Shown: positions 1-9,266 of the stretch, piece after piece
Layout: each line of letters starts with the position of its first letter
Numbering within the stretch: the stretch's first letter is position 1
DNA from: an uncultured Alphaproteobacteria bacterium
GTDB taxonomy: Bacteria > Pseudomonadota > Alphaproteobacteria > Rs-D84
NCBI GenBank assembly: GCA_944389525.1
Contig: CALXMR010000013.1
Span: 1 to 58,586, forward strand
Reading direction: 5' to 3'
DNA: 58,586 bases
The notes under the pieces: generated by a model
Told to the model about the DNA's origin: nothing
Seen by the model: only the letters and a program-made list of their open reading frames with translations
Database searches by the model: none
Program-made: the position numbers and the translations under genes

Positions 1-83
1 TGCCTAATCCAAACGGTGGTTTAAATTAGGCATAGTTTTGTTACATATCTTGCGCGAATTATATCACATTTTACAAGATATAA

Positions 84-108
84 CAATAAAAAATGCCCCG
101 AAGGGGGC
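84..108 (-). terminator. Intrinsic terminator of secG
   Basis: Read on the minus strand, GCCCCCTTCGGGGC forms a stem with a TTC loop and is followed by ATTTTTTATT. It lies just past the secG stop codon. Left of it (1-83) I see only a short TGCCTAAT/ATTAGGCA inverted repeat and no gene. Confidence 0.85.
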
Positions 109-115
109 GCGCAAT

Positions 116-478
116 TTATTTTGTTTCTGGGGACGGCGGAACCGCATCCAGTATATTGCCCGCATCTGGCATATCTGGGTTGGCCGATGAGTCCGCGGCC
201 TGTTGAACCAATTCATTACGCAAACCACTTTGCTGGGTTGCGACATCTGATTTTGCCGACACCAATGCCAACAACGCGCACAACACAAAGAATATTGTGG
301 CCAACCATGCCGTTGCACGGGTCAAAAAATTACCCGCCGCCGCACCCGTCAGCGCCCCACCAAACATAGACGCCGCAGATGAACCGGACATGCCGCTGCC
401 TTCGGATTTTTGTAACAAAATCAATCCGGTCATCAAAATTGCAACAATGATTAACAGTACCAACAAAATCGTGAACAT
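116..478 (-). CDS. secG: Preprotein translocase subunit SecG
   Basis: The 120-aa product is the small accessory subunit of the SecYEG inner-membrane channel, which aids SecA-driven protein export. An N-terminal hydrophobic helix (about residues 3-21) is followed by the conserved stretch LLQKSEGSGMSGSS and a glycine/alanine-rich loop, then a second helix (about 54-73). This is the normal SecG layout. The tail after residue 80 is polar and low in complexity, as in many alphaproteobacterial SecG proteins. It is transcribed leftwards alone, with an intrinsic terminator directly downstream. The identification rests on topology plus the QKSEG motif. Confidence 0.93.
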   Translation of the reverse strand: MFTILLVLLIIVAILMTGLILLQKSEGSGMSGSSAASMFGGALTGAAAGNFLTRATAWLATIFFVLCALLALVSAKSDVATQQSGLRNELVQQAADSSANPDMPDAGNILDAVPPSPETK

Positions 479-526
479 TATGAAAAATCCTTTTATGTTT
501 GCGTGGTTATTCTATATATCAAATCC

Positions 527-1159
527 TTAAATTGCAAGGATTTTCAACAGTGCAGCCGCGGCGGCGGTGCTGGCCGCCTTTTTGCTGGCCCCGGTGGCGG
601 TCGCAGATTTGCCCATCGCCGTCACACGCACACTGAATACCGGCTGGTGCGATGCGCCAGTTGCCGCCAAATATTCATATTTAGGTAATGCGCCAGAATT
701 TGACTTTTGAACAAATTCTTGCAGTGCACTCTTGGCGTCTTTGGGTGCCGTGGCATCCGCCGCCGCCAGTTCACGCCACAGTTCCACAATTACATTCCGT
801 GCCGCATCAAATCCGCCATCCAAGAAAATAGCACCAAATACAGCCTCGGTCGTGTTGGCATACATATGCATGTTGCGGCCTGCCGTCATATGCCCATGAT
901 GAACCGCCCGATCAATCCCCAGCGAAATCGCAACCCGTGCCAATGTTTCTGTGGATACCAGCATTGCATGACGGCGCGCCAGTTCGCCTTCGCGTTCAGA
1001 CGGATACATTTCATACAGCAATGCCGCAACCGACAATCCCAAGACACGGTCGCCGACAAATTCCAAGCGTTCATTATTATGCTGGGCATTGGCGCCACTT
1101 TGTGTCAGTGCTAATTCCAACAATTCTGGATTTTTAAAATTATAATTTAATTTTTTCAA
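527..1159 (-). CDS. rnc: Ribonuclease III
   Basis: The 210-aa enzyme cleaves double-stranded RNA in rRNA maturation and mRNA turnover. The RNase III signature ERLEFVGDRVLG is near residue 30, with the second acidic motif in TEAVFGAIFLDGG near residue 105. A double-stranded RNA-binding domain follows (DAKSALQEFVQ near 142 to the alanine-rich end). The length is slightly below the usual 220-230 aa. The start lies 1 nt past the lepB stop codon, so the two are almost certainly co-transcribed, as is common in Alphaproteobacteria. The terminal repeats of Ala/Ala-Thr are compositionally biased but normal for the last dsRBD helix. Confidence 0.95.
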   Translation of the reverse strand: MKKLNYNFKNPELLELALTQSGANAQHNNERLEFVGDRVLGLSVAALLYEMYPSEREGELARRHAMLVSTETLARVAISLGIDRAVHHGHMTAGRNMHMYANTTEAVFGAIFLDGGFDAARNVIVELWRELAAADATAPKDAKSALQEFVQKSNSGALPKYEYLAATGASHQPVFSVRVTAMGKSATATGASKKAASTAAAAALLKILAI

Positions 1160-1160
1160 T

Positions 1161-2048
1161 TTAATCTATCCCCATACCTATTCTGTCCCAGCGCATCTTG
1201 CTGCCCCAATTCCAGACCGCCAACATTGGTGAATAATAGTTGTGCGAATACCATATAAACCATACCGGCCCCAGCACATTGTCACGCGGCACATATCCAA
1301 TGTCCGCACGGCTGTCGCCGCTGTTATCACGGTTGTCACCCATAAAGAAATAGTGATTTTCCGGCACCGTAAACAGCGGTGTGTTATCCAGCGGTGCATC
1401 ATCCGCCATTTCAACAATACTATGCTGGACCCCATTGGGCAGCGTTTCTGTGTATTCTGTCCCTTCGAACACGCCACACGCCCACTGATTCATGCGACAG
1501 AACCGATCGTCTTTGTATTCAATCGTGTAATTAAATTCTGCGGGTTTATTATCCACCCAGATTTTATTACCCTTTATCATCATATTCTTTTCAGGGATGT
1601 GGAAACCGGCACTGCGCAATGATTTTGGTATATTTGCAATTATATACGGGCGCGGATTGTCACGCGGGACAATTTCCCCATTGATATACAGCCGCCCATC
1701 CATCATCTGGATTGTGTCACCCGGTTTCCCAACCAGGCGTTTAACATAATCCTGGGATTCATTAATAGGATTGCGGAACACGATTACATCGCCAACATCA
1801 GGTTCACTGCCCCAAAAGCGTCCATTCCACAAATGCCATGAACCAAACGGAAAAGAATACCGCGAATATCCATACGGCCACTTTTCCACAAATATATGGT
1901 CACCGACATGCAATGTCGGTATCATCGACCCAGACGGTATATTAAATGGTTCCAGTAAAAAACTGCGAAACGCAATCGCAATCAGTGCGCCATAAAATAT
2001 AGTATTAAACCAATCGCGCGCAATATTAGATTTTTTCTTGGCTGGCAT
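1161..2048 (-). CDS. lepB: Signal peptidase I
   Basis: The 295-aa membrane protease removes signal peptides from exported preproteins. One N-terminal membrane segment (about 14-30) precedes the catalytic motif PSGSMIPTL with Ser near residue 41. The general-base lysine sits in YVKRLVGKPGD near residue 103, and the box E motif GDNRDNSGDSR is near residue 236. All S26-family motifs are intact. An insertion of about 80 residues between boxes D and E contains two cysteines (FCRMNQWACG), which suggests a periplasmic disulfide as in other proteobacterial enzymes. It leads a two-gene unit with rnc. Confidence 0.96.
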   Translation of the reverse strand: MPAKKKSNIARDWFNTIFYGALIAIAFRSFLLEPFNIPSGSMIPTLHVGDHIFVEKWPYGYSRYSFPFGSWHLWNGRFWGSEPDVGDVIVFRNPINESQDYVKRLVGKPGDTIQMMDGRLYINGEIVPRDNPRPYIIANIPKSLRSAGFHIPEKNMMIKGNKIWVDNKPAEFNYTIEYKDDRFCRMNQWACGVFEGTEYTETLPNGVQHSIVEMADDAPLDNTPLFTVPENHYFFMGDNRDNSGDSRADIGYVPRDNVLGPVWFIWYSHNYYSPMLAVWNWGSKMRWDRIGMGID

Positions 2049-2120
2049 TATTATTCATCCCCTTTTGTCGGGGTTATTTTATAACTTGAATTGATGTTGC
2101 GCAAGTTTTAATATGCAAAC

Positions 2121-3641
2121 ATGATTTCACTGAATTCAATCATATTTAACGGAATGGATGCCACGCGCATTGATGTCCAGGTGCAATTGTCCACTGGCCT
2201 GGCCAAACCAGAATTTAACATTATTGGTCTGGCCGATCGCGCAGTCAAAGAATCTGCGGAACGCATCCGTAATGTTCTGTCTGCGCTGAATCTGTCTATG
2301 CCGCCAAAGCGGTTGACGGTGAATCTGTCGCCGGCCGATGTGGAAAAAAGTGGCTCGCATTTTGATTTGCCAATACTGTGCGGGATTCTGTGCGCGATTG
2401 GGATTTTACCCGAACAAGAACTGGGCAAATATGTCATCATTGGCGAAGTTGGACTGAATGGCGCAATCCTGAAAACAGACAGCGTACTGCCGGCCAGTGT
2501 TTGGGCCAATGAACATGGCATGGGTATAATTTGCCCCGGCGACCAAGGGGCCGAGGCACGATGGGCCGGACACACAAACATACTGGCGCCGTTTCATGTA
2601 TTGGAACTGATTAACCATTTCAAAGGAACCCAGATTTTGCCCCTGCCCCAGATGGCAAACACCACCGTCACCGCACCACAAAAAATCGACATGGCCGAAG
2701 TTCACGGCCAGGCGGCGGCCAAACGCGCACTGGAAATCGCGGCGGCGGGCGGCCATGCGATGCTGATGGTGGGACCCCCGGGTTCAGGTAAAACGATGCT
2801 GGCATCGCGATTGCCAACAATATTGCCAGAAATGACACCGGGCGAAATTCTGGAAACATCAATCATTTATTCTATTGCCGGGCAATTAAATGGGCAATCA
2901 CTGGTAACCACACGCCCGTTTCGCAGTGTGCACCATACATCCAGCGCCGTATCACTGGCGGGTGGCGGTGCAGATGCACGACCGGGCGAAATATCATTGG
3001 CACATAATGGGGTTTTGTTTCTGGACGAATTGCCAGAATTTAATCGCACCACACTGGAAATACTGCGCCAACCGATGGAGGCAGGCAAAATCATGATTGC
3101 ACGCGCGCGGCGCACCGCAACATATCCTGCACGATTCCAGTTAATCGCCGCAATGAATCCGTGTCCGTGCGGACATTTGGGCAATGCAGCACTGGCGTGT
3201 TCACGCGCGCCCAGATGTGCCGAAGCGTACCAGAATAAAATTTCTGGTCCGCTGTTGGACAGAATTGACCTGCATGTTGATGTGGATCCCGTTAACCCGT
3301 GGGAAATGAACCAGGACAACACCACCCCCGCCGAAACATCGGCACAAATTCGCGCACGCGTTGTTGCCGCACGCAATCGACAACTGGCGCGCCAGGGTGT
3401 GGCGAACGCGCAACTGGACGGGGCGGCGTTGGACGCGGTGGCGCAACTGTCGGATGAATTGACCAAATTCTTGAACAGCGCCGCAGAAAAGATGGGCATG
3501 TCGGCACGCGGATATAACCGAATTCGCCGAATTGCACGAACAATCGCAGACCTGCGTGGGGCAGAAAATATCGAAATGGCCGACCTGGCCGAAGCATTAT
3601 CGTATCGGCCAATTAATCGTGGAAAATATGGGGTAAAATAA
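2121..3641 (+). CDS. comM: ComM/YifB-family Mg-chelatase-like AAA+ helicase
   Basis: The 506-aa protein belongs to the ComM family, known in Vibrio as a hexameric branch-migration helicase needed for natural transformation but also present in non-competent bacteria. The N-terminal ChlI-like domain (about 1-165) is followed by Walker A GPPGSGKTM near residue 218 and Walker B VLFLDELPEF near residue 302. Sensor and arginine-finger regions and the C-terminal Mg_chelatase_C helical domain (about 400-500) are present, with the CxC-type cysteines of the family (NPCPCGH). The length is normal. It diverges from lepB with about 70 bp between them. Confidence 0.93.
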   Translation: MISLNSIIFNGMDATRIDVQVQLSTGLAKPEFNIIGLADRAVKESAERIRNVLSALNLSMPPKRLTVNLSPADVEKSGSHFDLPILCGILCAIGILPEQELGKYVIIGEVGLNGAILKTDSVLPASVWANEHGMGIICPGDQGAEARWAGHTNILAPFHVLELINHFKGTQILPLPQMANTTVTAPQKIDMAEVHGQAAAKRALEIAAAGGHAMLMVGPPGSGKTMLASRLPTILPEMTPGEILETSIIYSIAGQLNGQSLVTTRPFRSVHHTSSAVSLAGGGADARPGEISLAHNGVLFLDELPEFNRTTLEILRQPMEAGKIMIARARRTATYPARFQLIAAMNPCPCGHLGNAALACSRAPRCAEAYQNKISGPLLDRIDLHVDVDPVNPWEMNQDNTTPAETSAQIRARVVAARNRQLARQGVANAQLDGAALDAVAQLSDELTKFLNSAAEKMGMSARGYNRIRRIARTIADLRGAENIEMADLAEALSYRPINRGKYGVK

Positions 3642-3668
3642 AATCCGCAATTTGCGGATTTTTTTAAA
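3641..3668. terminator. Bidirectional terminator between comM and the barrel gene
   Basis: AAATCCGC and GCGGATTT pair across a 5-nt loop. The plus strand continues with a T-run that serves comM. The minus strand reads into ATTTTATTTT, so the same hairpin can also end the convergent gene at 3664-4629. Confidence 0.8.
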
Positions 3669-4629
3669 ATTCAAACCGAACGCCTAACATTATGTTCGCA
3701 TAAAACATATTTTCGGCACTGAACCAATCACGATTGCGTGACCCATCAACATTTGACAGACGCCACTTTATTTTTGGCACATACATTAAACGCGCACCAA
3801 AATCCAAGAACATATATTCTGTCAGACCGTATGACAACCCCACGGCCAAAATACCCGCAATGTTCGCAGAATTTGTTTCAGAACGGTAAAACTGGACCAC
3901 GCCATAATCGTCCATATCGCCAAAATTACCCATATCAATCGATTCAGACAAATCGCCGTACAAATCCGCCAGATTCAACACCGTCTGGGAATCGGCATAA
4001 CCCAATCCAAATCCGATATATGGAATCGCCGTGTTTAACGGTTTGTACAAACCATCATAGAAATCGTAAAATGCCATCACGCTGATAACATCGGTCGAAA
4101 CACTGGATTGCACACTGCCACTGGTTAGGTGCAGCACAAACCCCGAAACATCACCACCGACTAATTCCAAATCCCCTTCGTACAGTGGGGATGAATTATA
4201 TTCACTTTCTGAAATATGGTCCCAACCCAATTCCAGACGCCACTGTGGTCGGTTTGGAATTGTCCACCCCAGACTGGCCCCCGCGGCAAACGAAAACGCA
4301 GAAAAATCCGTGCGCGGTGGCAATGCCGCCAGATCCGCAATGCCCGCATATGTATACTGGCCACAATTTTCACCGCAATATCCCGCAGACATAACCTGGC
4401 CAGTGGCGGGGTCGTAATAATATTCGGATGTCAGGGTTCCAACCTCGTTCTTGATGGTGGCGGCGGACATAGACGCCCCGCCGCGTACAGATACGGTAAA
4501 ACGACTGCCGTCATCAAAATATGCCCCTTCGCCGATATAATACCCATCATATTCCCATCCGGCATGTGCCGCGCCAGCACACAGATACAGCAACAAGGGC
4601 GCCAAAAATAACTTCCCACATCTTGTCAT
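3664..4629 (-). CDS. Outer-membrane beta-barrel protein, opacity/surface-antigen type
   Basis: The 321-aa product has a Sec signal peptide (about residues 1-23, cleavage after AHA). Alternating hydrophobic/aromatic strands follow, and the last residue is phenylalanine (GVRFEF), the classic BAM recognition end of outer-membrane barrels. Near residue 85 there is a CGENCG pair that may form a disulfide in an external loop. The layout resembles the P44/Msp2-like or OmpA-like surface antigens of Alphaproteobacteria. I cannot assign a substrate or a specific name. It stands alone, converging with comM. Confidence 0.7.
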   Translation of the reverse strand: MTRCGKLFLAPLLLYLCAGAAHAGWEYDGYYIGEGAYFDDGSRFTVSVRGGASMSAATIKNEVGTLTSEYYYDPATGQVMSAGYCGENCGQYTYAGIADLAALPPRTDFSAFSFAAGASLGWTIPNRPQWRLELGWDHISESEYNSSPLYEGDLELVGGDVSGFVLHLTSGSVQSSVSTDVISVMAFYDFYDGLYKPLNTAIPYIGFGLGYADSQTVLNLADLYGDLSESIDMGNFGDMDDYGVVQFYRSETNSANIAGILAVGLSYGLTEYMFLDFGARLMYVPKIKWRLSNVDGSRNRDWFSAENMFYANIMLGVRFEF

Positions 4630-4685
4630 GGTTAATATTATATCACAAAATTAATCGCAATAAAAACAGATTTTATACGATACTT

Positions 4686-6458
4686 TTATTCCTGTAAAAA
4701 TCCGCCAGACTGCATTTTCCACAAACGCGAATACTCGCCACGGCGGCGTATTAATTGGCTGTGCGTACCCTGTTCTATAATTTGACCGTGATCCAGTACC
4801 ACAATTGTATTCATATTACGCAGCGTTGATAATCTGTGCGCAATTGCAATTGTCGTACGACCGCGCGCTAAATCATCAAAAGAGTTTTGAATCGCGATTT
4901 CTGTTTCACTGTCCAGTGCGGATGTGGCCTCGTCCAATACCAAAATTGGGGCATCTTTTAAAAATGCGCGCGCAATTGCGATACGCTGGCGCTGGCCGCC
5001 CGACAGCTTTATCCCACGATCACCAACCATAGAATTGTATTTCTTTTCTGTGCCCATGATAAAATCGTGTGCCGCCGCACGCCGCGCCGCCGAATGAATT
5101 TCTGTATCGCGCGCCCCGGGTTTCCCGTATTCAATATTTTCACGAATTGTGCGATTGAACATCGTTGGTTCTTGGGGAATAAACGCGATATTACGGCGCA
5201 GTGAATCTTGGGATACATTGCGGATATTCTGCCCATCAATTAAAATTTCACCACGCGTTGGATCATAAAAACGCATCAACAGATGCACCAGTGTGGATTT
5301 ACCCGCCCCCGATAGACCAACCAACCCAACGCGTTGTCCGGGTTTAATTACCAGGTTAAAATCTTGTAAAATCCATTTACGCTTGTACCGGAACCATACA
5401 TTGCGAAATTCTATTTTTCCGTGCGACACCACCAAGTCTGGCGCATTGCCGATATCACGCACAGCCAAATCCACATTTAATTCATCGTACGATTTTTTCG
5501 CACTGCCCAATTTATCCACAATGTCTGGAATCTGGTTAACAATCTGGCCAATTGTGCCCATAACCGTAAAGAACACCGATATGGTAAACACTATTTCAGA
5601 TATTAATATTTCGCCATGCATGAATAACAGTACACACAATACCATAGTTGCCCCAAACGCAACATCCCATACCAGACCAGGCACCGCCCAAAACCACCGC
5701 TGGACAAAGAAAGAATGAATGTGTGCCGTAATCGCCCGCGACCGCGCTGGTTTCAAATATTTACGTTCTGAATCTGCGGCGGCGAACATTTTTACAACCG
5801 AATAGTTTGAAATGCTGTCCACAATCTTGCCGGATAGTGAACTGTTTGCCTCGCTGGCGTTCTTGGCAGCGTTACTCATCGGTTTCATCAATGCAATGCC
5901 ATATACCAAACGAAAAACAAAAACGAATCCAAAAATCAGCGCCACATATGTGTTGATGCTGAAAATTAAACCAACGTTTATCAGAATAACCAGCACAGAA
6001 CCGAATATTTCCATAAAATTTATTACCACGTTAAATCCGTTGGAAACATAGTTAATCTGGGAATTTATTTTTCCCGCCATGCGGCCCGTCCAAAACGACA
6101 TAGACTGGTGCTGGACCAAATCGTTCAAGACATCTGAAATCTGGTTGGATATTTTCGGCGACCAGCGTCCACGCAACATAGCACGGAAAATTACACTGGT
6201 ATCAATTAATATCAACAATCCCGTGATTAACAATATCGTGGGCAATGCAAATTCCAAGAAAGTCTGACCCACGGGTGGCGTCTGTTCAAATAATGCAATA
6301 AACCACCGCTGAAAATTTGGAAATAATACAGAATCAGATTTAACGACCAAGAAAAATATAACCCAACCAATAATTAACGGCCAATGGCCGCGCATTGCGT
6401 ATTTAAAATAAAATTTCCACAAAGATTTAGGTAATTTTTTATTGTAATCGTACGCCAT
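4686..6458 (-). CDS. ABC exporter, fused membrane and ATPase domains
   Basis: The 590-aa half-transporter is of the MsbA/LmrA kind and acts as a homodimer. The membrane domain (about 25-320) contains six hydrophobic helices. The ATPase domain has Walker A GLSGAGKST near residue 385, the signature LSGGQRQR near 487, Walker B ILVLDEATSALD near 507 and the H-loop histidine IAHRLST near 540. Every catalytic residue is present. The substrate cannot be read from the sequence; lipids, peptides or drugs are all possible. It is a single gene lying between an outer-membrane protein and a penicillin-binding protein. Confidence 0.88.
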   Translation of the reverse strand: MAYDYNKKLPKSLWKFYFKYAMRGHWPLIIGWVIFFLVVKSDSVLFPNFQRWFIALFEQTPPVGQTFLEFALPTILLITGLLILIDTSVIFRAMLRGRWSPKISNQISDVLNDLVQHQSMSFWTGRMAGKINSQINYVSNGFNVVINFMEIFGSVLVILINVGLIFSINTYVALIFGFVFVFRLVYGIALMKPMSNAAKNASEANSSLSGKIVDSISNYSVVKMFAAADSERKYLKPARSRAITAHIHSFFVQRWFWAVPGLVWDVAFGATMVLCVLLFMHGEILISEIVFTISVFFTVMGTIGQIVNQIPDIVDKLGSAKKSYDELNVDLAVRDIGNAPDLVVSHGKIEFRNVWFRYKRKWILQDFNLVIKPGQRVGLVGLSGAGKSTLVHLLMRFYDPTRGEILIDGQNIRNVSQDSLRRNIAFIPQEPTMFNRTIRENIEYGKPGARDTEIHSAARRAAAHDFIMGTEKKYNSMVGDRGIKLSGGQRQRIAIARAFLKDAPILVLDEATSALDSETEIAIQNSFDDLARGRTTIAIAHRLSTLRNMNTIVVLDHGQIIEQGTHSQLIRRRGEYSRLWKMQSGGFLQE

Positions 6459-6489
6459 AATGTCATGTATCGTATCACATTACAGAAAT

Positions 6490-8262
6490 TTATTCCACAA
6501 TTTTGTGGAAAATTGTGGCGGGGATTGTGCCGCCGGTAATCTTGGACGACATGGGGGTAAAGTCATCGTTGCCCATCCATACGCCAATTATCAAATCGCG
6601 CCATGCACCAACAAACCATGCATCGCGATTGTTATTACTGGTCCCGGTTTTACCGCCCAGGACGCCTGGCGCCGCCGCCCGGTGCCCCGTGCCACCAACG
6701 GCAACAACATCGGACAACAACTGGGTCATATATTCAACCGTTTGTGGCATTAAAATTTGCATTGGTTCAGACGGATTGCGTTCGTATATTATATTGCCGC
6801 GTGGGTCTGTGATTTTTGTAATTGTGTACGGTCGCACCGATTGCCCATCGTTCCAGATAACAGCATAAATCTTGGTCAAATCCAGCAACGATATTTCTGA
6901 CGCGCCCAGCACGGTCGAATATTCGCGCCGCAATTTATTCCCCACCCCCAGGCGCGCCGCCATGTCCAACACGGAATCAATCCCGTATGTTTCGGTCAAT
7001 TTCAACGGCACAGAATTAACCGATTTCGCAAATGCCGTTGCCAATGTTATATCACCATAATAGCGGTTGTTATAGTTCTGGGGGGCATAATCGCCAACTG
7101 AAAACGGCGAGTCATTTACATATGCATCTGGCGTCATACCATTTTCCAGCGCGACCAGATATACAACGGGTTTAAACGAACTGCCCGGTTGACGCAGCGC
7201 CAGCGCACGATTAAATTGGCTTTCTTGATAATCCGTACCACCAACCATCGCGCGCACGGCGCCATCGGTCGACATGGCAATAACCGCCCCCTGGTATGGG
7301 TCAACCGCGGCGGGCAATATATCGGCAATGTGTTCCTGTAATCCCATATCCAGTGTGGTATACACATACATATCTGATTCAAATGTGCCGATTGTTGATT
7401 TAACCTCTTCCAGGACAAAGTCTGTCCAATAGCGATATATGTTTGTGTTTTGTGCCGGACTGGCGGGCGCCAATTCGCGCGCCGCGATGCGTGCCTGGTT
7501 CAATGTGATATATCCCTGGCGCACCATTTCTTGTAATATAATACGCGCACGGGCAATATTTTTATCTGGATTGGCCAGTGGGCTGTATGTTGTTGGCGCC
7601 TTTAACATTGCGGCGATTTGTGCCGCCTGGGCAATAGACAGATTATTTGCCGATGTTTGAAACATAACGCGCGATGCCGCGTCAATTCCACGCATACCAC
7701 CAACCAATGACACGCGATTCATATATAAATCCAGCACCTGGTTCTTGGTAAAACGATTTTCCAGCCAGTATGATAAAATCAGTTCTTGGACCTTGCGCGA
7801 AATCTTTTTTTCACGGGACAAGAATATATTTTTCGCCGTTTGTTGCGTTATTGACGATCCGCCCGCCGCCAGTCGCCCATGGATTATATTCGACAACATT
7901 GCCCGCGTAATTCCACGAATGTCAATCGGTCCATGTTCAAAGAATCGTTTATCTTCGATGGCGACAATTGCCTGCCATACATGGGGGGGCAATGTTTCCA
8001 CCGACACGGGCGCGCCCATAATACGATTTGATGCACGAATTTCATTACCATCTGCATCCATGAAAATAACCGCCGCCGGTCGCGTTTCGTGCAGTATCGC
8101 ATCCAGTGACGGCATCTGTAAAAATATAATTACAACATATATCGCCACCCCAACCAGTGCCAGCATAAATAAATCGATACACCACACCAAGACACGCACC
8201 CAACGCGATGGGCGATTTAAATGTTTTTTCTGTGAATCTGTGTTTGTTGTCTTTGGTTTCAT
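6490..8262 (-). CDS. Class A penicillin-binding protein (PBP1-type)
   Basis: The 590-aa bifunctional peptidoglycan synthase has an N-terminal membrane anchor (about 22-50). The GT51 glycosyltransferase motifs are AIEDKRFFEHGPID (catalytic Glu near residue 98) and GGSSITQQTAKN. The transpeptidase motifs are SxxK in PGSSFKP near 358, SxN in KSVNSVP near 413 and KTGTS near 540. All active-site residues are intact. At 590 aa it is shorter than E. coli PBP1a and lacks its extra domains, closer to PbpC or Rickettsiales-type enzymes, so I give no gene symbol. Confidence 0.92.
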   Translation of the reverse strand: MKPKTTNTDSQKKHLNRPSRWVRVLVWCIDLFMLALVGVAIYVVIIFLQMPSLDAILHETRPAAVIFMDADGNEIRASNRIMGAPVSVETLPPHVWQAIVAIEDKRFFEHGPIDIRGITRAMLSNIIHGRLAAGGSSITQQTAKNIFLSREKKISRKVQELILSYWLENRFTKNQVLDLYMNRVSLVGGMRGIDAASRVMFQTSANNLSIAQAAQIAAMLKAPTTYSPLANPDKNIARARIILQEMVRQGYITLNQARIAARELAPASPAQNTNIYRYWTDFVLEEVKSTIGTFESDMYVYTTLDMGLQEHIADILPAAVDPYQGAVIAMSTDGAVRAMVGGTDYQESQFNRALALRQPGSSFKPVVYLVALENGMTPDAYVNDSPFSVGDYAPQNYNNRYYGDITLATAFAKSVNSVPLKLTETYGIDSVLDMAARLGVGNKLRREYSTVLGASEISLLDLTKIYAVIWNDGQSVRPYTITKITDPRGNIIYERNPSEPMQILMPQTVEYMTQLLSDVVAVGGTGHRAAAPGVLGGKTGTSNNNRDAWFVGAWRDLIIGVWMGNDDFTPMSSKITGGTIPATIFHKIVE

Positions 8263-8291
8263 ATCTGCAAGTGAATTATATCACAAAAAAC

Positions 8292-8321
8292 TTGCCTTTT
8301 TCCACACATTAAAAGTATAAT
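8292..8321 (+). promoter_or_regulatory. Sigma70-type promoter of the 8357 barrel gene
   Basis: TTGCCT and TATAAT are separated by 18 bp. The predicted start lies about 30 bp before the AGGAAAGG ribosome-binding site of the gene at 8357. Confidence 0.7.
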
Positions 8322-8356
8322 TCATATCACACCATATAACCAGGAAAGGATTTTTT

Positions 8357-8977
8357 ATGAAAAAAATATTTGCATGCATGTTATTCGCCGCCGTGACCGT
8401 ACCCGCATTCGCATACGATTATAATATGGGTCGCGATACATATTTTGGATTTCGCATACATAAAAATGAACGCATTGCATTCGCGTCCGAAATGGCAAAT
8501 GATTTCAGCACCACGGCACATGACGATTCTTTTGGAATTGGGCTGGTTGTTGGTAATCGTTTGACCGACCATGTAAAGATTGAATTTGAAACCGCATACA
8601 CCGGCGGGGACGAAGAAAAATACGGTACAAATTACGATGTTGATATATGGTCAAATATGCTGAATGTATATTTGTATCAACAATTTGGTGGCGCGGTTGA
8701 ACCGTACGCTGGCCTGGGGGTTGGGATTGCCGGCCTGTGGGGCAGCGCAACTGGCGCCGGTATCGATGCATCAGATGTAACCGCGGATTTATCATGGTCG
8801 GCGATGGTGGGCGTAAATTTTGCGTTGAATTCACGAATTGACCTGAATATCGGTCTGAAATATCAAAACTATGGCGATTTAGATATGAAAGACGATACAC
8901 ATGGACATATATCGACCGAAGTTGACGCCACAGAACTGTACATCGGCGCGGCGTACAAGTTTGGCATCGGAATGTAA
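8357..8977 (+). CDS. Small outer-membrane beta-barrel (opacity-type)
   Basis: The 206-aa product has a signal peptide (about 1-19, ending AFAY) and then the beta-barrel pattern of the OmpA/opacity family: NRLTDHVKIEFETAY, a glycine-rich hairpin VEPYAGLGVGIAG, and the ending AAYKFGIGM. The motif of a conserved glycine-rich strand followed by short periplasmic turns is typical of 8-stranded barrels. The start follows AGGAAAGG with good spacing. It is divergent from the penicillin-binding protein. It probably contributes to the outer-membrane surface; no specific ligand is evident. Confidence 0.75.
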   Translation: MKKIFACMLFAAVTVPAFAYDYNMGRDTYFGFRIHKNERIAFASEMANDFSTTAHDDSFGIGLVVGNRLTDHVKIEFETAYTGGDEEKYGTNYDVDIWSNMLNVYLYQQFGGAVEPYAGLGVGIAGLWGSATGAGIDASDVTADLSWSAMVGVNFALNSRIDLNIGLKYQNYGDLDMKDDTHGHISTEVDATELYIGAAYKFGIGM

Positions 8978-9033
8978 TTGGCCCCAGTGGCGCACCAAAC
9001 AACTTAGATTTTCCTGTTTATTTTCCAGGATTG

Positions 9034-9071
9034 TATACCAGTTGACTAGTCAGATAAAACTGGTATATAAT
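9034..9071 (+). promoter_or_regulatory. Strong promoter inside a perfect palindromic operator
   Basis: TTGACT (9042-9047) and TATAAT (9066-9071) stand 18 bp apart. A perfect 10-bp inverted repeat, TATACCAGTT (9034-9043) and AACTGGTATA (9058-9067), overlaps both boxes with 14 bp between the arms. A dimeric repressor bound there would block RNA polymerase. The small HTH gene 200 bp downstream (9267) is one candidate regulator; this link is inference. Confidence 0.8.
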
Positions 9072-9072
9072 C

Positions 9073-9250
9073 AACACTGCAACGGCGTGTTGTCGTTGCG
9101 GGGTATAGCAACCCCTGAAAGACGCCGGTTATTCGGCGAAATCCAATCCAACCAGGTTGGAGGGTCGTGAATATATCGAATAAACGACACTATATCTTTC
9201 ATAGTTGCTAAACTCCAACCACTTGAAATTACTTCGGTGTTTTTTCTTTT
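9073..9250 (+). ncRNA. Candidate structured small RNA, about 170 nt, family unknown
   Basis: Starting just after a consensus promoter, the sequence pairs with itself extensively. AACACTG (9073-9079) pairs with CGGTGTT (9235-9241, one G-U) as a closing stem. TAGCAAC (9106-9112) pairs with GTTGCTA (9204-9210), and TGAAAGA (9116-9122) with TCTTTCA (9195-9201), as one long helix. Inside are three hairpins: CGCCG/CGGCG (9123-9138), TCCAA/TTGGA (9147-9161) and GTCGT/ACGAC (9164-9188). An alternative pairing, GGTTGGAG (9155-9162) with CTCCAACC (9213-9220), would make a switch or pseudoknot. A T-run (9240-9245) follows. No signature of tmRNA, SRP RNA or RNase P RNA is visible; a divergent 6S RNA or a regulatory leader for 9267 remains possible. 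Confidence 0.6.
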
Positions 9251-9266
9251 ATGAACGTGGGTGATA

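Noticed and set aside
2108..2581. Long minus-strand frames opposite comM
   Set aside because: Composition follows the complementary codons of comM; no ribosome site or motif.
9073..9250. tmRNA, SRP RNA or RNase P RNA at this place
   Set aside because: No tRNA-like T-arm and CCA, no SRP apical GGAAGGAAGCAGCC-type motif, no RNase P core motifs such as GAGGAAAGUC; too short for the last.
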